Assembly: GCA_944384835.1 (NCBI GenBank)
Contig: CALWUU010000045.1
Span: forward strand, 1-44,123
Length of the DNA stretch: 44,123 bases
Source: an uncultured Clostridia bacterium
GTDB taxonomy: Bacteria > Bacillota > Clostridia > Oscillospirales > Acutalibacteraceae
Direction of reading: 5' to 3'
Under the pieces are notes generated by a model. It was given only the letters and a program-made list of their open reading frames with translations. It was not told the origin of the DNA and did not search any database. How positions within the stretch are numbered: position 1 is the stretch's first letter; every line of letters starts with the position of its first letter. Position numbers and translations under genes: made by a program. This document shows positions 1 to 8,412 of the stretch, piece by piece.

Positions 1-536
1 TCAGAACAAATTCCATAATAAGTCGGATTATTGACCAAAACCGCTTTCGCATCCGGATTTTGTTCAATAGCCCTTTTTACATCTGCCACTGACATACCCA
101 ATGGAATCCCCAACTGTTTATTGATACTTGGATTTACATAAACAGGAACCGCACCGCTTATGATAAGCGCATTAATTGCACTGCGGTGTACATTACGTGG
201 CATAATAATTTTATCTCCGCGTTTACATACGCTCATAATCATACTTTGTACGGCAGAAGTAGTACCGTTAACCATAAAAAAGGCATGCTGCGCGCCAAAA
301 GCACGAGCTGCCAATTCTTCTGCTTCTTTAATTACGGAAACCGGATGACACAAATTGTCTAACGGTTTCATGGAATTTACATCTACCGTTAAACATTTTT
401 CACCCAAGAACTTTGTCAACTCCGGATTTCCTTTTCCTCTTTTATGTCCCGGTACGTCAAACGGAACAATGCGCATAGCTTTATAGCGCTCTAATGCCTC
501 AAAAATAGGGGCTTTGCTTTGGTCTGATAAGTTCAT
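1..536 (-). CDS. Orn/Lys/Arg decarboxylase family protein, N-terminal part (cut by window edge)
   Basis: PLP-dependent amino acid decarboxylase of the aminotransferase fold (Orn/Lys/Arg decarboxylase major domain). These enzymes make agmatine, cadaverine or putrescine in the cytosol. Reading from the ATG at 536, the protein begins MNLSDQSKAPIFEAL, followed by the family motif VPGHKRG, then GTTSAVQSMI and PRNVHRSAINAL, and reaches NPTYYGIC at the window edge. This order is characteristic of the family. The PLP lysine and C-terminal domain lie outside the window. It starts 12 bases after the stop of speD, so the two genes are co-transcribed. With SAM decarboxylase next door, arginine decarboxylase (speA-like) is the most likely activity, but the visible part does not settle substrate. 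Confidence 0.9.
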   Translation of the reverse strand, partial: MNLSDQSKAPIFEALERYKAMRIVPFDVPGHKRGKGNPELTKFLGEKCLTVDVNSMKPLDNLCHPVSVIKEAEELAARAFGAQHAFFMVNGTTSAVQSMIMSVCKRGDKIIMPRNVHRSAINALIISGAVPVYVNPSINKQLGIPLGMSVADVKRAIEQNPDAKAVLVNNPTYYGICS

Positions 537-548
537 AGCACAATCCTC

Positions 549-1358
549 CTACTTGTACACATTGGTTCCACTGAATATTTCGATCATCTCTCTGCGCAGA
601 CGGTCTGTAATTGCCAAACGCTCTTTTGGAGATAATTCATAAACATCTGTATTAAACAGATAATTTTGCAATTCTATTTCTTTTATCAACAATTTTGTAT
701 GGAACAAATTTGCCTGATATACGTTAATATCAATTGCATCATACTTCTGCAGAGTTTCTGTGGCAATATAATCCTGAATGGAAGTAATATCATGGTCAAT
801 AAATAATTTATGTCCATGATTGTCACGGGTAAAACCACGTACGCGGTAATCGGCAGTAATGATATCAGAATCAAAACTGCCAATCAAATAATCTAATGCA
901 TTCAGCGGAGAAATCTCTCCGCAGGTTGCAACATCAATATCCACACGAAATGTAGAAATAGAGTTATCCGGGTGATACTCCGGATACGTATGCACCGTAA
1001 CATGACTTTTGTCAAGGTGTGCCAAAACAGTATCACGTGAAGCAAGGTGTCCATGGTTGCAAGACTTGTCCATCATCTCTTCGGGCATATCATTTTCACT
1101 GATTAAAAGTGTTACGCTTGCACCCTGGGGGTCATAATCTTGTTTGCTGATATTCAGCACATGCGCGCCGATAATTTCAGTAACATCACACAAAATTCTG
1201 GTTAATCTTTCAGAATTGTATTGCTCATCAATGTAAGCAACGTAATCTTTTTGGGCTCGCTCACTTTTTGCATAGCATACATCATAGATGTTAAAGCTAA
1301 GTGTTTTGGTGAGGTTGTTAAAGCCGTATAAAGTCAGCTTATTTTCCAACCCAAACAT
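549..1358 (-). CDS. speD: S-adenosylmethionine decarboxylase, E. coli type
   Basis: Makes decarboxylated SAM, the aminopropyl donor for spermidine synthesis. The 269-residue protein matches the long proteobacterial-type SpeD, not the short SpeH form: LYGFNNLTK near the N terminus, YDPQGASVT, the self-cleavage site AHLDKSH (pyruvoyl Ser at about residue 118), VHTYPEYHP, and [23 protein letters not shown]. The processed alpha and beta chains would be cut between Lys and Ser of LDKSH. The ATG at 1358 is preferred over the GTG at 1361 because the GAAAGG ribosome site lies 5 bases before the ATG. The gene leads a unit with the downstream Orn/Lys/Arg decarboxylase and has its own promoter at 1390-1418. 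Confidence 0.96.
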   Translation of the reverse strand: MFGLENKLTLYGFNNLTKTLSFNIYDVCYAKSERAQKDYVAYIDEQYNSERLTRILCDVTEIIGAHVLNISKQDYDPQGASVTLLISENDMPEEMMDKSCNHGHLASRDTVLAHLDKSHVTVHTYPEYHPDNSISTFRVDIDVATCGEISPLNALDYLIGSFDSDIITADYRVRGFTRDNHGHKLFIDHDITSIQDYIATETLQKYDAIDINVYQANLFHTKLLIKEIELQNYLFNTDVYELSPKERLAITDRLRREMIEIFSGTNVYK

Positions 1359-1389
1359 CACTACCTTTCAATGAAATACCTTAACCTTG

Positions 1390-1418
1390 ATAATATATGA
1401 AAATGATAAAAAAGTCAA
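1390..1418 (-). promoter_or_regulatory. Sigma-A promoter of speD
   Basis: On the minus strand, TTGACT (1413-1418) and TATTAT (1390-1395) are separated by exactly 17 bases. The start of transcription would be near 1383, leaving a leader of only about 25 bases, too short for a riboswitch. Confidence 0.8.
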
Positions 1419-1885
1419 TATACACAGGAGGATTCTCTATTCATACGGTTATTTTAACATATTTTGAATTTAACTGATGTTTTCTCTTAAAAGCTTTAAT
1501 TTTCTCATGATTTCAATTATTTTCACAAGAAAAATTCTTATATTTATAAATTGTTGTCTATGATAAACAAATGACTGCATTTGTGTGGAACATCCCATAG
1601 ATTTATGAATAACGGCAGGTTAGCAAACAAGATAAAAATAATATGCTATTCCATTTATTATGGCGTATGACAGAACGTTTAAAATTTTATCTTTATCTGT
1701 TTAGGACGTTGACTTCCAGTCAAAAACAGGAGAGAAATCATCACCGATATCATTTATTTTCATAGATCCAGTACATAACATAGGCTTTTATTGATAACAC
1801 TTAACTTAAAAAAATATTATTCTTAATATAAGTCAAACTATCATCACTAGCTGATATAATGATACTCATCTTTCATACCAAAGAT
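1419..1885. other. Gene-free stretch between speD and nfo
   Basis: AT-rich DNA with no open frame of credible coding quality on either strand. Apart from the speD promoter at one end and the nfo terminator at the other, I see no strong inverted repeat or recognisable RNA. Confidence 0.6.
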
Positions 1886-1920
1886 ATAAAAAAGAATCGC
1901 TTCTTTTCTAAGCGATTCTT
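1886..1920 (-). terminator. Terminator of the ogt-nfo unit
   Basis: A perfect 11-bp stem (arms 1892-1902 and 1910-1920, 7-base loop) is followed on the minus strand by a run of T. It lies 64 bases past the nfo stop. Confidence 0.85.
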
Positions 1921-1983
1921 GCTTCAAATAATCTTACAAAAAAGTATTTCTCTTTCAGTGACATACCATTCTGTATCAACCCA

Positions 1984-2817
1984 CTAATATTTGCAGCGTT
2001 CTCTTAATAGGGCGATTTCTTTTGCATAGCCATCCAATTCGTTGGGCGTTTCCAAACAAAATGGCAAATGACACAACTTTGGATGATTGATAATCGCTGC
2101 AATGGCCTCCAAACCGATAAAACCTTCACCTATTTTTTCGTGTCTGTCTTTATGACTGCAAAAAGGATTTTTACTGTCATTTAAATGAATGGCATGCAAA
2201 CGTTCCAAGCCAACGATACGGTCAAATTCCTCAAGGACACCGTCTAAGTTATTTACAATATCATAACCCGCATCATAAACATGACAAGTATCTAAACAAA
2301 CACCTATTTTATCTTTCAATGCAACGCCATCAATAATTTGCCGCAATTCCTCAAAACGGCTTCCCACTTCACTGCCTTTTCCTGACATAGTCTCCAACAG
2401 AACAGTTGTTTTTTGTTCGGGTTTTAAAATGATATTCAGCGCTTCAACAATTTGGCGAATTCCTTCTTCTATTCCTTGTCCCACATGGCTGCCCGGATGA
2501 AAATTATAAAACTGGTTGGGCAAGTAGTCCAAACGCATTAAATCATCCTGCATTGTTTCTAATGCAAATTCTCTGGTTCGTTCTGTGGCGGAACAAGGAT
2601 TTAATGTATATGGTGCGTGAGCCACAACATGTTTTATTCCATGTTCATCCATTAATTTCAGCAGTGCATTCATATCATCCACATCTAATGGTTTTACTTT
2701 ACTGCCGCGTGGATTTCTCGTAAAAAATTGAAATGTCGTTGCATGAATGGATAATGCTTCCTTCCCCATGTGTAAAAATCCTTTGGAGGAAGATAAATGA
2801 CATCCTATTTGAAGCAT
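1984..2817 (-). CDS. nfo: Endonuclease IV
   Basis: AP endonuclease of base excision repair that cuts 5' to abasic sites using three zinc ions in a TIM barrel. At 277 residues it is the normal family length. Visible metal-ligand motifs are [46 protein letters not shown] and [11 protein letters not shown]. The start is the ATG at 2817, preceded by AGGAGA. It follows ogt by 20 bases on the same strand, so two repair functions, for abasic and for alkylated DNA, share one transcript that ends at 1886-1920. Confidence 0.96.
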   Translation of the reverse strand: MLQIGCHLSSSKGFLHMGKEALSIHATTFQFFTRNPRGSKVKPLDVDDMNALLKLMDEHGIKHVVAHAPYTLNPCSATERTREFALETMQDDLMRLDYLPNQFYNFHPGSHVGQGIEEGIRQIVEALNIILKPEQKTTVLLETMSGKGSEVGSRFEELRQIIDGVALKDKIGVCLDTCHVYDAGYDIVNNLDGVLEEFDRIVGLERLHAIHLNDSKNPFCSHKDRHEKIGEGFIGLEAIAAIINHPKLCHLPFCLETPNELDGYAKEIALLRERCKY

Positions 2818-2837
2818 AATTAAAATCTCCTAAAATA

Positions 2838-3323
2838 TTATTTCTTTCTTTGTTTTATTATTGTTTCTTTTTCTAAATTCAATAAATATCGTTTCATATC
2901 AAGTCCGCTGGCGTAACCTACTAAATCCCCATTAGAACCAATCACCCTGTGGCAAGGAATGATAATGCTGATGGGATTGCGATGATTTGCCATGCCTACC
3001 GCACGACAAGCTTTTGGATTGCCAATTGCCTTTGCCATTTGTAAATAGCTCCACGTTTCACCATAAGGAATAGTTTGTAGTGTATTCCACACTTTTTGTT
3101 GAAACGAAGTTCCTTTCGGCGCCAAAGGCAATTGAAATGCTTGCCGTTCTCCTTGAAAATATTCCTTTAATTGCTGGTAAGCATTTTGAATGAGAGGTGT
3201 CTCCCTTTTTTCATAAGCAATGTTTTCATTTGGCTGGAGTATTCCCACTTCTGCAATTGCATCATCTTCTTGAACGATATATAACATACCCAAATCGGTT
3301 TGATATTGAAATTGTACTTTCAT
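2838..3323 (-). CDS. ogt: Methylated-DNA--[protein]-cysteine S-methyltransferase
   Basis: Suicide enzyme that moves the alkyl group from O6-alkylguanine onto its own cysteine. The 161-residue protein carries the active-site motif PCHR (Cys124) within IIPCHRVIGSNG, the helix-turn-helix region GTSFQQKVWNTLQTIPYGETWSY, and the Asn hinge at MANHRNP. It lacks an Ada N-terminal metal/regulatory domain, so this is a stand-alone Ogt-type protein. The start ATG at 3323 has GAAGGTGA upstream. It is the first gene of the ogt-nfo unit. Confidence 0.95.
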   Translation of the reverse strand: MKVQFQYQTDLGMLYIVQEDDAIAEVGILQPNENIAYEKRETPLIQNAYQQLKEYFQGERQAFQLPLAPKGTSFQQKVWNTLQTIPYGETWSYLQMAKAIGNPKACRAVGMANHRNPISIIIPCHRVIGSNGDLVGYASGLDMKRYLLNLEKETIIKQRKK

Positions 3324-3343
3324 ACAATCACCTTCTTTGTGCC

Positions 3344-3372
3344 ATTATAACATAGAAAAAATTGCTTCGCAA
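3344..3372 (-). promoter_or_regulatory. Promoter of ogt-nfo, with its -35 inside a hairpin
   Basis: Minus strand -10 TATAAT (3344-3349) with a 17-base spacer to TTGCGA (3367-3372). The -35 box falls inside the palindrome at 3357-3377. Confidence 0.6.
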
Positions 3373-3477
3373 TTTTTAACTGTGAAACACTGAAACATTC
3401 TCTTAACAGCCGAATTGTCACTTTGTTACTCTTTTAAGATTCGTTCAATACAAAAGAGAAATTGCCCAGCAATTTCT
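3357..3477. repeat. Two related hairpins flanking an AT-rich core of about 80 bases
   Basis: The first hairpin has 9-bp arms at 3357-3365 and 3369-3377 with a 3-base loop. The second has 9-bp arms at 3457-3465 and 3469-3477, also with a 3-base loop. Both arms share the core AATTGC/GCAATT. The 121-base unit looks like a small palindromic element with hairpin ends. It could be a miniature repeat or simply two fortuitous stem-loops; copy number elsewhere cannot be judged here. Confidence 0.35.
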
Positions 3478-4130
3478 TTCTAATAATTGTTATACCATTT
3501 CGGTCAACAATCAAAATCTTGAATATTGCAAGAGATATTTTTCAATATTTATTTTGCTGCCGTCGCTAGATTATGATAGTGACAAGACGGTTCTTACCAA
3601 TTTATGACTGCGAATTTGTATAACTTTCTGGCAGCAACTGAAATCTTTTGATTCTGTGTTTGTTATTAAGTCATAATACTCTGTAAAACTCTGTTTCATA
3701 AATCCATTCCTTAGTATTAAGACTACGATAACAATTCATCTATCATTTTTGGAATAAAAATTCAGTGTATATTTCAAAACATTACACAGAATAATAAAAA
3801 TTGAACCGTGAAAATACGGCTATACAACCTTGAAACAAACTTGAATACGTATCAAAATTATAATTCCTGTATCAAGTGGATACAGGACACGTAGAAGCGT
3901 ATACGGTAACCCAAATATGCACATGGAGCAAGAAATCTTATATAACAGGAAAACTCTGCCACAATAGAGACAGAGAATTCCGCAAACCCCATACAATTAT
4001 ACCTGTTAACTTAGAACAACATAAAAAACTAAGTTCTGAGACAGTAACGAATAAACTCAGTCTGAAGAGTTTACATTCAAAAGAGATACTACTCTATAAA
4101 CGCGAGCACAGAACCAAGACATCAATAAAT
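3478..4130. other. Gene-free stretch upstream of ogt
   Basis: About 650 bases with only short, low-quality open frames. No RNA gene or transposase remnant was recognised. A 42-codon frame on the minus strand (3571-3699) has no family resemblance. Confidence 0.5.
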
Positions 4131-4163
4131 AAAAAAAGCCCCGAACGCGGCTTACGCGTCGGG
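4131..4163 (-). terminator. Terminator after tRNA-Thr
   Basis: On the minus strand a GC-rich stem (CCCGACGCG pairing with CGCGTTCGGG, one bulge) is followed by a run of T, 10 bases past the tRNA CCA end. Confidence 0.8.
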
Positions 4164-4172
4164 ACGACCCAC

Positions 4173-4248
4173 TGGAGCTACTAGCCGGACTTGAACCGGC
4201 GGCCTGCTGATTACGAATCAGCTGCTCTACCAACTGAGCCATAGTAGC
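4173..4248 (-). tRNA. tRNA-Thr (anticodon CGT)
   Basis: A 76-base cloverleaf on the minus strand. The acceptor stem is GCTACTA with TAGTAGC and a genome-encoded CCA. The D-loop has AGTTGGTAGA, the anticodon stem GCTGA/TCAGC holds loop TTCGTAA (anticodon CGT, decoding ACG), and the T-loop is TTCAAGT. It lies 37 bases after the ApgM-family gene on the same strand. Confidence 0.96.
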
Positions 4249-4253
4249 ATAAG

Positions 4254-4275
4254 AAAGAAGGCAGCTGCCTTCTTT
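4254..4275 (-). terminator. Perfect palindrome between apgM and tRNA-Thr
   Basis: A 22-base perfect palindrome, arms 4254-4264 and 4265-4275, followed on the minus strand by TTTCTTATG. It ends 5 bases before the mature 5' end of the tRNA. It may be a weak terminator of the upstream gene or a processing stem if the tRNA is cut from a longer transcript. Confidence 0.55.
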
Positions 4276-4285
4276 ATAAGAATAT

Positions 4286-5500
4286 TTAACTCTCGGAAAT
4301 TAACATTTCCATTAATTGATAACCTTGGTCTACATATACACCTGTAGATTCTGCTGTTTTCTCATTATATGCAGAAACGCCGCTTTGCTGCGGTGCATTG
4401 CTTCTATAAAGAGCAAACGGAACAGGATCTGATGTATGTGTTCTTAAATTTAATGGAGTAGGATGATCCGGCAACACCATAATGCTAAAGTCTTCCCCTG
4501 CTTCTTTCATTGCGTCCATAATTGGAGCGATAATTTTTTCATCAATCAGTTCAATGGAGCGTACTTTGTTCTCGATATCATGTTGATGACCGCACTCATC
4601 GGGTGCCTCTAAATGTACGTAGACAAAATCACTTCCATTTTTCAACGCGTTAATGGCTGCTTGTGCCTTACCCTCGAAATTGGTATGGACAGTGCCGGTG
4701 GCACCTTCTACGTCAATGCTGTTTAATCCTGCACAAATGCCGATTCCTTTAATCAAATCCACCGCAGAAACCACGCTGCCTTTTACATGGTATTTTTCTT
4801 CAAACGGCGTTAAATTTGGTTTTCTGCCTTCTCCCCAGAACCAAACAGAGGATACCGGAGCTAATCCACGCTCAATACGGCTCTTATTTACAGGGTGGTC
4901 TTTCAAAATCTCTCTGGAACGCTTCATCATTTCCAGCAATAATTCTGAGTTTTGACCTTTCGGTAAATAATCGCAAATCCTTTTATCCAGAATGTCATGA
5001 GGCGGTGTGGTTTGGGCACCGTCTTTTGCGTCTTTCAATACCAAACAATGGCGATAACTGATACCCGGATATAAAGTTAAAAATTCATTATGAAACTGTT
5101 CATCTAAATCACGAATAATTTGAGAAGATTCTTCTGTTGTAATTTCTCCAGCACTGTAATCTACCATTGTACAGTCTTCGTAATGTTCATCATCTGACAA
5201 TGTAACTGTATTACAACGATAAGTAACATCTGTTAAAGATAGGTCAATGCCCATGCTAACCGCTTCTAAAGGAGAACGACCTGTGTAATACACTTTTGGA
5301 TCATATCCCATTGCAGAAAGATTGGCAGTATCACTTCCTGGAGGCATGCCTTGCGGCACAGTTTTCGCCAGTCCGCATATACCGTTGGCTGCGATAAAAT
5401 CCATATTCGGATGCTTTGCACAATCCAAAGGAGTTTTATCTCCCAATTCTTTTACCGGCAAATCAGCCATACCATCGCCTAATATTACAATATATTTCAT
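4286..5500 (-). CDS. apgM: Cofactor-independent phosphoglycerate mutase, ApgM-like / proposed homoserine kinase
   Basis: Alkaline phosphatase superfamily enzyme of 404 residues. N-terminal metal site VILGDGMADLP, then GLAKTVPQGMPPGSDTANLSAMGYDP, which contains the nucleophile region (GSDTAN), and C-terminal metal motifs VLPDHPTP and HTSDPVPF. The family equates to archaeal-type 2,3-bisphosphoglycerate-independent mutase; one bacterial subgroup has been proposed to act as homoserine kinase. The sequence alone does not separate the two. The start ATG at 5500 has GGAGG 7 bases upstream and a consensus promoter at 5542-5570. tRNA-Thr follows closely on the same strand. Confidence 0.88.
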   Translation of the reverse strand: MKYIVILGDGMADLPVKELGDKTPLDCAKHPNMDFIAANGICGLAKTVPQGMPPGSDTANLSAMGYDPKVYYTGRSPLEAVSMGIDLSLTDVTYRCNTVTLSDDEHYEDCTMVDYSAGEITTEESSQIIRDLDEQFHNEFLTLYPGISYRHCLVLKDAKDGAQTTPPHDILDKRICDYLPKGQNSELLLEMMKRSREILKDHPVNKSRIERGLAPVSSVWFWGEGRKPNLTPFEEKYHVKGSVVSAVDLIKGIGICAGLNSIDVEGATGTVHTNFEGKAQAAINALKNGSDFVYVHLEAPDECGHQHDIENKVRSIELIDEKIIAPIMDAMKEAGEDFSIMVLPDHPTPLNLRTHTSDPVPFALYRSNAPQQSGVSAYNEKTAESTGVYVDQGYQLMEMLISES

Positions 5501-5541
5501 CTGCTATCCTCCATTCGTGTATAACAATCCTATTATATCGT

Positions 5542-5570
5542 ATTATACGAGAATATGCGAATGTAGTCAA
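5542..5570 (-). promoter_or_regulatory. Promoter of the apgM-like gene
   Basis: Minus strand TTGACT (5565-5570), 17-base spacer, TATAAT (5542-5547). Confidence 0.85.
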
Positions 5571-5652
5571 GAGGATTAACATTATATTATTTGCGATTCA
5601 GACAAAAAAACATGTAAAAAATGACTGTATGGTGAATAAAAATCACATAAAT

Positions 5653-5681
5653 TTAAAGGAAAATTCTCACCATTCTATAAT
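5653..5681 (+). promoter_or_regulatory. Promoter of the XRE regulator gene
   Basis: Plus strand TATAAT at 5676-5681, with a weak -35 TTAAAG (5653-5658) at a 17-base spacing. It diverges from the apgM promoter. Confidence 0.55.
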
Positions 5682-5716
5682 GGAAAATAAAGAAAGATTC
5701 AGGAAGGAGGGGTAAA

Positions 5717-6145
5717 ATGGCCAGCATAAAAATAGGCAAAAAACTACGTATGCTGAGAGAAAAATTTGGCTATACACAGCAGCATATGGCGAATATTCTA
5801 AATGTTGATCGTTCTACTTACTCCTACTATGAAACGGAAAAAACTTCTCCTGATATTGCAACATTAATCACGTTATCCAATGTATTTTGTGTAGGTATTG
5901 AGGAACTATTGGGTCAAGAAAACGCCGCTGCTCATCAATTACATGATGCCAAATATGCCCCTAATGCATCAAAAAATAAAGATATTACTTCAAATGACAG
6001 TTTTATTTATAATTTATCAGGAGATGAAAAACAATTTATTGCATTTTACCGCGCAATTTCTCCTACAACGAAAAGCGTTGTATTACAGCTTATGAAAGAA
6101 GACCTTACCCGCCAACGTTTTCAATTGAAAAACAAAAAGAGTTAA
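5717..6145 (+). CDS. XRE-family transcriptional regulator
   Basis: A 142-residue cytosolic DNA-binding protein. Residues about 6-62 form a Cro/CI helix-turn-helix (IGKKLRMLREKFGYTQQHMANILNVDRSTYSYYETEKTSPDIATLITLSNVF). The rest is a polar linker and a short helical tail with GDEKQFIAFYRAISPTTKSVV that may dimerise; no peptidase or sensor domain is visible. The start ATG at 5717 is preceded by AGGAGGGG. It stands alone, with a promoter upstream and a strong terminator whose stem overlaps its own stop codon. Its target is unknown; the divergent apgM-like gene is one candidate. Confidence 0.9.
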   Translation: MASIKIGKKLRMLREKFGYTQQHMANILNVDRSTYSYYETEKTSPDIATLITLSNVFCVGIEELLGQENAAAHQLHDAKYAPNASKNKDITSNDSFIYNLSGDEKQFIAFYRAISPTTKSVVLQLMKEDLTRQRFQLKNKKS

Positions 6146-6178
6146 GCATAATGAGTTATTATGCTTAACTCTTTTTTT
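6139..6178 (+). terminator. Terminator of the XRE gene
   Basis: A perfect 13-bp stem (6139-6151 with 6159-6171, 7-base loop) followed by seven T. The stop codon TAA lies inside the left arm. Confidence 0.92.
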
Positions 6179-6252
6179 AGCGATATCGAACACGCTCTTA
6201 TCAGGTAAATGGAAACCACCTCCATCCCACGCACGGCGTTAATAGAAAGTCT

Positions 6253-6281
6253 TTGAACTATTTCTTAATTTATGATAATAT
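6253..6281 (+). promoter_or_regulatory. Promoter of the DUF4364 gene
   Basis: TTGAAC (6253-6258), 17 bases, TAATAT (6276-6281). This placement rules out the upstream in-frame ATG and supports the start at 6301. Confidence 0.6.
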
Positions 6282-6300
6282 AATAGCATGGGGTGATTTT

Positions 6301-6891
6301 ATGGATTTTGACGCATTAACCGGCGGTGTAGAGCCGGGAGGATTGAGAGTAAAAAATGACATACGTCTTTTAATTTGTTATCTGCTTTCCAGTATTAATG
6401 CTCCACTCTCCAAGCAAGATATTGTACAGATTATGCAGGAAAATAGTCTTGCCAATTATTTTGAAGTGATGGATTCTCTTTCAGAAATGATTCAAAAAGG
6501 TACCATTGACACTGTACCTTTTAACCAATTAAATGAACAGGAAGACTGTGTCATCTGCAACGATATTACACGCAACATAGCCAAACAGCTTGACAGTACC
6601 CTGCCTATATCTGTCAGAGATTGTGCCGTGTCAGCTGCGTTTAAGTTATTGGCAAAAGCGAAACGAGAAAAAGAAAATCATGTTGATATTATTGAGACTA
6701 AGCAGGGATACCAAGTAGAATGTCATATTTCCGGAGGAGAAATGGATTTGATGTCTTTTAAAATATATGTTCCCGATATATATCAAGCACGCATGGTAAA
6801 AGAAAAATTTCATGAAAATCCGCAACGTATCTACAGTATTCTACTGGCAAGTGTAACAGACGATAAAGAATTGCTTTCTGAATTATTTTAA
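6301..6891 (+). CDS. DUF4364 family protein (winged-helix-like)
   Basis: A 196-residue protein of the DUF4364 family, widespread in Clostridia and Bacilli. The first 80 residues (NDIRLLICYLLSSINAPLSKQDIVQIM, then YFEVMDSLSEMIQKGTI) have the pattern of a winged helix like PadR/MarR-type regulators. The remainder is a mixed alpha/beta domain of unknown role. The start is the ATG at 6301, with GGGGTGA 5-6 bases before it; a longer frame opening at 6253 overlaps the promoter. It is monocistronic, ending in a terminator shared with the convergent urease operon. Function unknown; a transcriptional role is inferred from the fold only. Confidence 0.85.
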   Translation: MDFDALTGGVEPGGLRVKNDIRLLICYLLSSINAPLSKQDIVQIMQENSLANYFEVMDSLSEMIQKGTIDTVPFNQLNEQEDCVICNDITRNIAKQLDSTLPISVRDCAVSAAFKLLAKAKREKENHVDIIETKQGYQVECHISGGEMDLMSFKIYVPDIYQARMVKEKFHENPQRIYSILLASVTDDKELLSELF

Positions 6892-6918
6892 TAATCGCTC
6901 TCTTCAGAGTAAAAATAT

Positions 6919-6952
6919 AAAGCAGATGCTTTGGTTTCCAAGCATCTGCTTT
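6919..6952. terminator. Bidirectional terminator between DUF4364 gene and ureD
   Basis: A 13-bp perfect stem (6919-6931 with 6940-6952), 8-base loop, with A-rich and T-rich flanks. It lies only 4 bases from the ureD stop, so it serves both converging units. Confidence 0.85.
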
Positions 6953-6955
6953 ATT

Positions 6956-7762
6956 TTATGCATCCAAGACAGCTTTAGCAATCTTTTCGCAAAGATCGTA
7001 TAACTCTTGGGAAGTTTTACCTAATAATTTGACAGAGGTGTCTCCACTCTGAATAATGGACGCGCCACCTGTTACATTAGGAGTGTTATCAATAATTTCT
7101 CGAATTAAATCGAGATTTGAAGCTTTGTCTTGCATATTAAAGAACAATAAGTTAGCCATATGAGTATAACCTTCATATACGCCAATATTGTTCATCTCGC
7201 CTTCGGAGGGATCGAACATGGTATTATCATTGTAAATCAACTTACCTGCCTTACGAACTGTGATAAGAGAATTATAATACCTGTATTCAAATGTTTCACC
7301 GTAAGCAACTCTACCACTAGTTAAAATTTCCATAAGGATTAACTTAGAAGTATCGTCCGCAAGTTCAGCATGAATAGTACTGTCAAATCCGGAATCATAA
7401 AATGGGATGGTAGGTAACGGACTATATTTAAACAGCGCATTTTTACCTACTTTAATGGTGCAGTCTCTGCGAGCATTACCACCATCCATTTTGTGAAGCT
7501 TTTCATAGGATTGAGAAGTTAGCTCCATACTTGCATTGTCACGGATATCAAAATTAAGTTCTTGAGTATCACCTTTTAAGATACCAGCAGAAGCTGTCTG
7601 CATCATAACCGTCATATAATTTTTGTTAATATGAAACGGTTTCATAATTTTAAAAGGGGAAGTGAAATAAACATCACTAACGTAATTTTTACCGTCCTTA
7701 ACATCAGCAGTTATGTTTAAAACACAAGTCTTAGCATAATTGTTTTTCGATGTGTTTTCCAT
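6956..7762 (-). CDS. ureD: Urease accessory protein UreD (UreH)
   Basis: Chaperone of nickel insertion: it binds apo-urease and recruits UreF and UreG, forming the route for nickel delivery. The 268-residue protein shows family motifs such as SPFKIMKPF, QTASAGILKGD, TSQSYEKLHKM, SPLPTIPFYDSGF and LTSGRVAYGE. The start ATG at 7762 follows GGGAGA. It is the last gene of ureABCEFGD, 16 bases after ureG, and ends at the bidirectional terminator. Placing ureD last is common in Gram-positive operons. Confidence 0.95.
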   Translation of the reverse strand: MENTSKNNYAKTCVLNITADVKDGKNYVSDVYFTSPFKIMKPFHINKNYMTVMMQTASAGILKGDTQELNFDIRDNASMELTSQSYEKLHKMDGGNARRDCTIKVGKNALFKYSPLPTIPFYDSGFDSTIHAELADDTSKLILMEILTSGRVAYGETFEYRYYNSLITVRKAGKLIYNDNTMFDPSEGEMNNIGVYEGYTHMANLLFFNMQDKASNLDLIREIIDNTPNVTGGASIIQSGDTSVKLLGKTSQELYDLCEKIAKAVLDA

Positions 7763-7778
7763 ATCTTTTCTCCCTGAA

Positions 7779-8390
7779 TTATTTTAAGTCTTCAAGTAGA
7801 ACGTCAGATTTAATCCAGTCAATGATTTTATCTACGCCCTCATGGCTTCTAACATTAGCGAAAATAAAAGGTTTATCTCCTCTCATTTTCTTAGAATCTC
7901 TCTCCATTACTTCAAGGCTTGCATTTACATAAGGAGCCAGTTCAATTTTATTGATAACCAATAAATCGGAGCGAGTAATGCCAGGACCACCTTTACGTGG
8001 AATTTTATCGCCTTCAGCAACGTCAATAACAAAGATAGTAGCATCAACCAGCTCTGGGCTAAATGTTGCAGACAAGTTATCGCCGCCGCTTTCAATAAAT
8101 ACAAGTTCAATATCAGGGAATTTATCTACTAACTCATCTACTGCTTCCAAGTTCATGGATGCATCTTCACGAATAGCAGTATGAGGACAGCCGCCGGTTT
8201 CAACACCAGTAATTCTGTCTCTTGGCATAACGCTGTTCTTTGCAAGGAATTCAGCATCTTCTTTGGTGTAAATATCATTTGTAATAACACCAATGCTGTA
8301 AGAGCTAGCCATTTCGCGAGTTACTGCTTCAATAAGGGCAGTTTTACCGGATCCAACAGGACCGGCAACACCAATTTTTTTGTAAGCCAT
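7779..8390 (-). CDS. ureG: Urease accessory GTPase UreG
   Basis: SIMIBI-class GTPase that carries nickel to the UreD-UreF-urease complex and releases it on GTP hydrolysis. In 203 residues it shows the P-loop GPVGSGKT (residues 10-17), the metal-binding CPH in [35 protein letters not shown], and the guanine-specificity region [11 protein letters not shown]. The start ATG at 8390 has a consensus TAGGAGGA site. It lies between ureF and ureD with short gaps (22 and 16 bases). Confidence 0.98.
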   Translation of the reverse strand: MAYKKIGVAGPVGSGKTALIEAVTREMASSYSIGVITNDIYTKEDAEFLAKNSVMPRDRITGVETGGCPHTAIREDASMNLEAVDELVDKFPDIELVFIESGGDNLSATFSPELVDATIFVIDVAEGDKIPRKGGPGITRSDLLVINKIELAPYVNASLEVMERDSKKMRGDKPFIFANVRSHEGVDKIIDWIKSDVLLEDLK

Positions 8391-8412
8391 ATTTATTTCC
8401 TCCTAAAATCCA

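Noticed and set aside
1362-1383. SAM riboswitch before speD
   Set aside because: The promoter leaves a leader of only about 25 bases, too short for any SAM riboswitch.
3571-3699. Minus-strand 42-codon frame beginning MKQSFTEYYDL
   Set aside because: Short, weak ribosome site and no family resemblance; the composition fits AT-rich intergenic DNA.
3876-4242. Frames over the tRNA-Thr region on both strands
   Set aside because: They run through the tRNA and its terminator, which explain this DNA.
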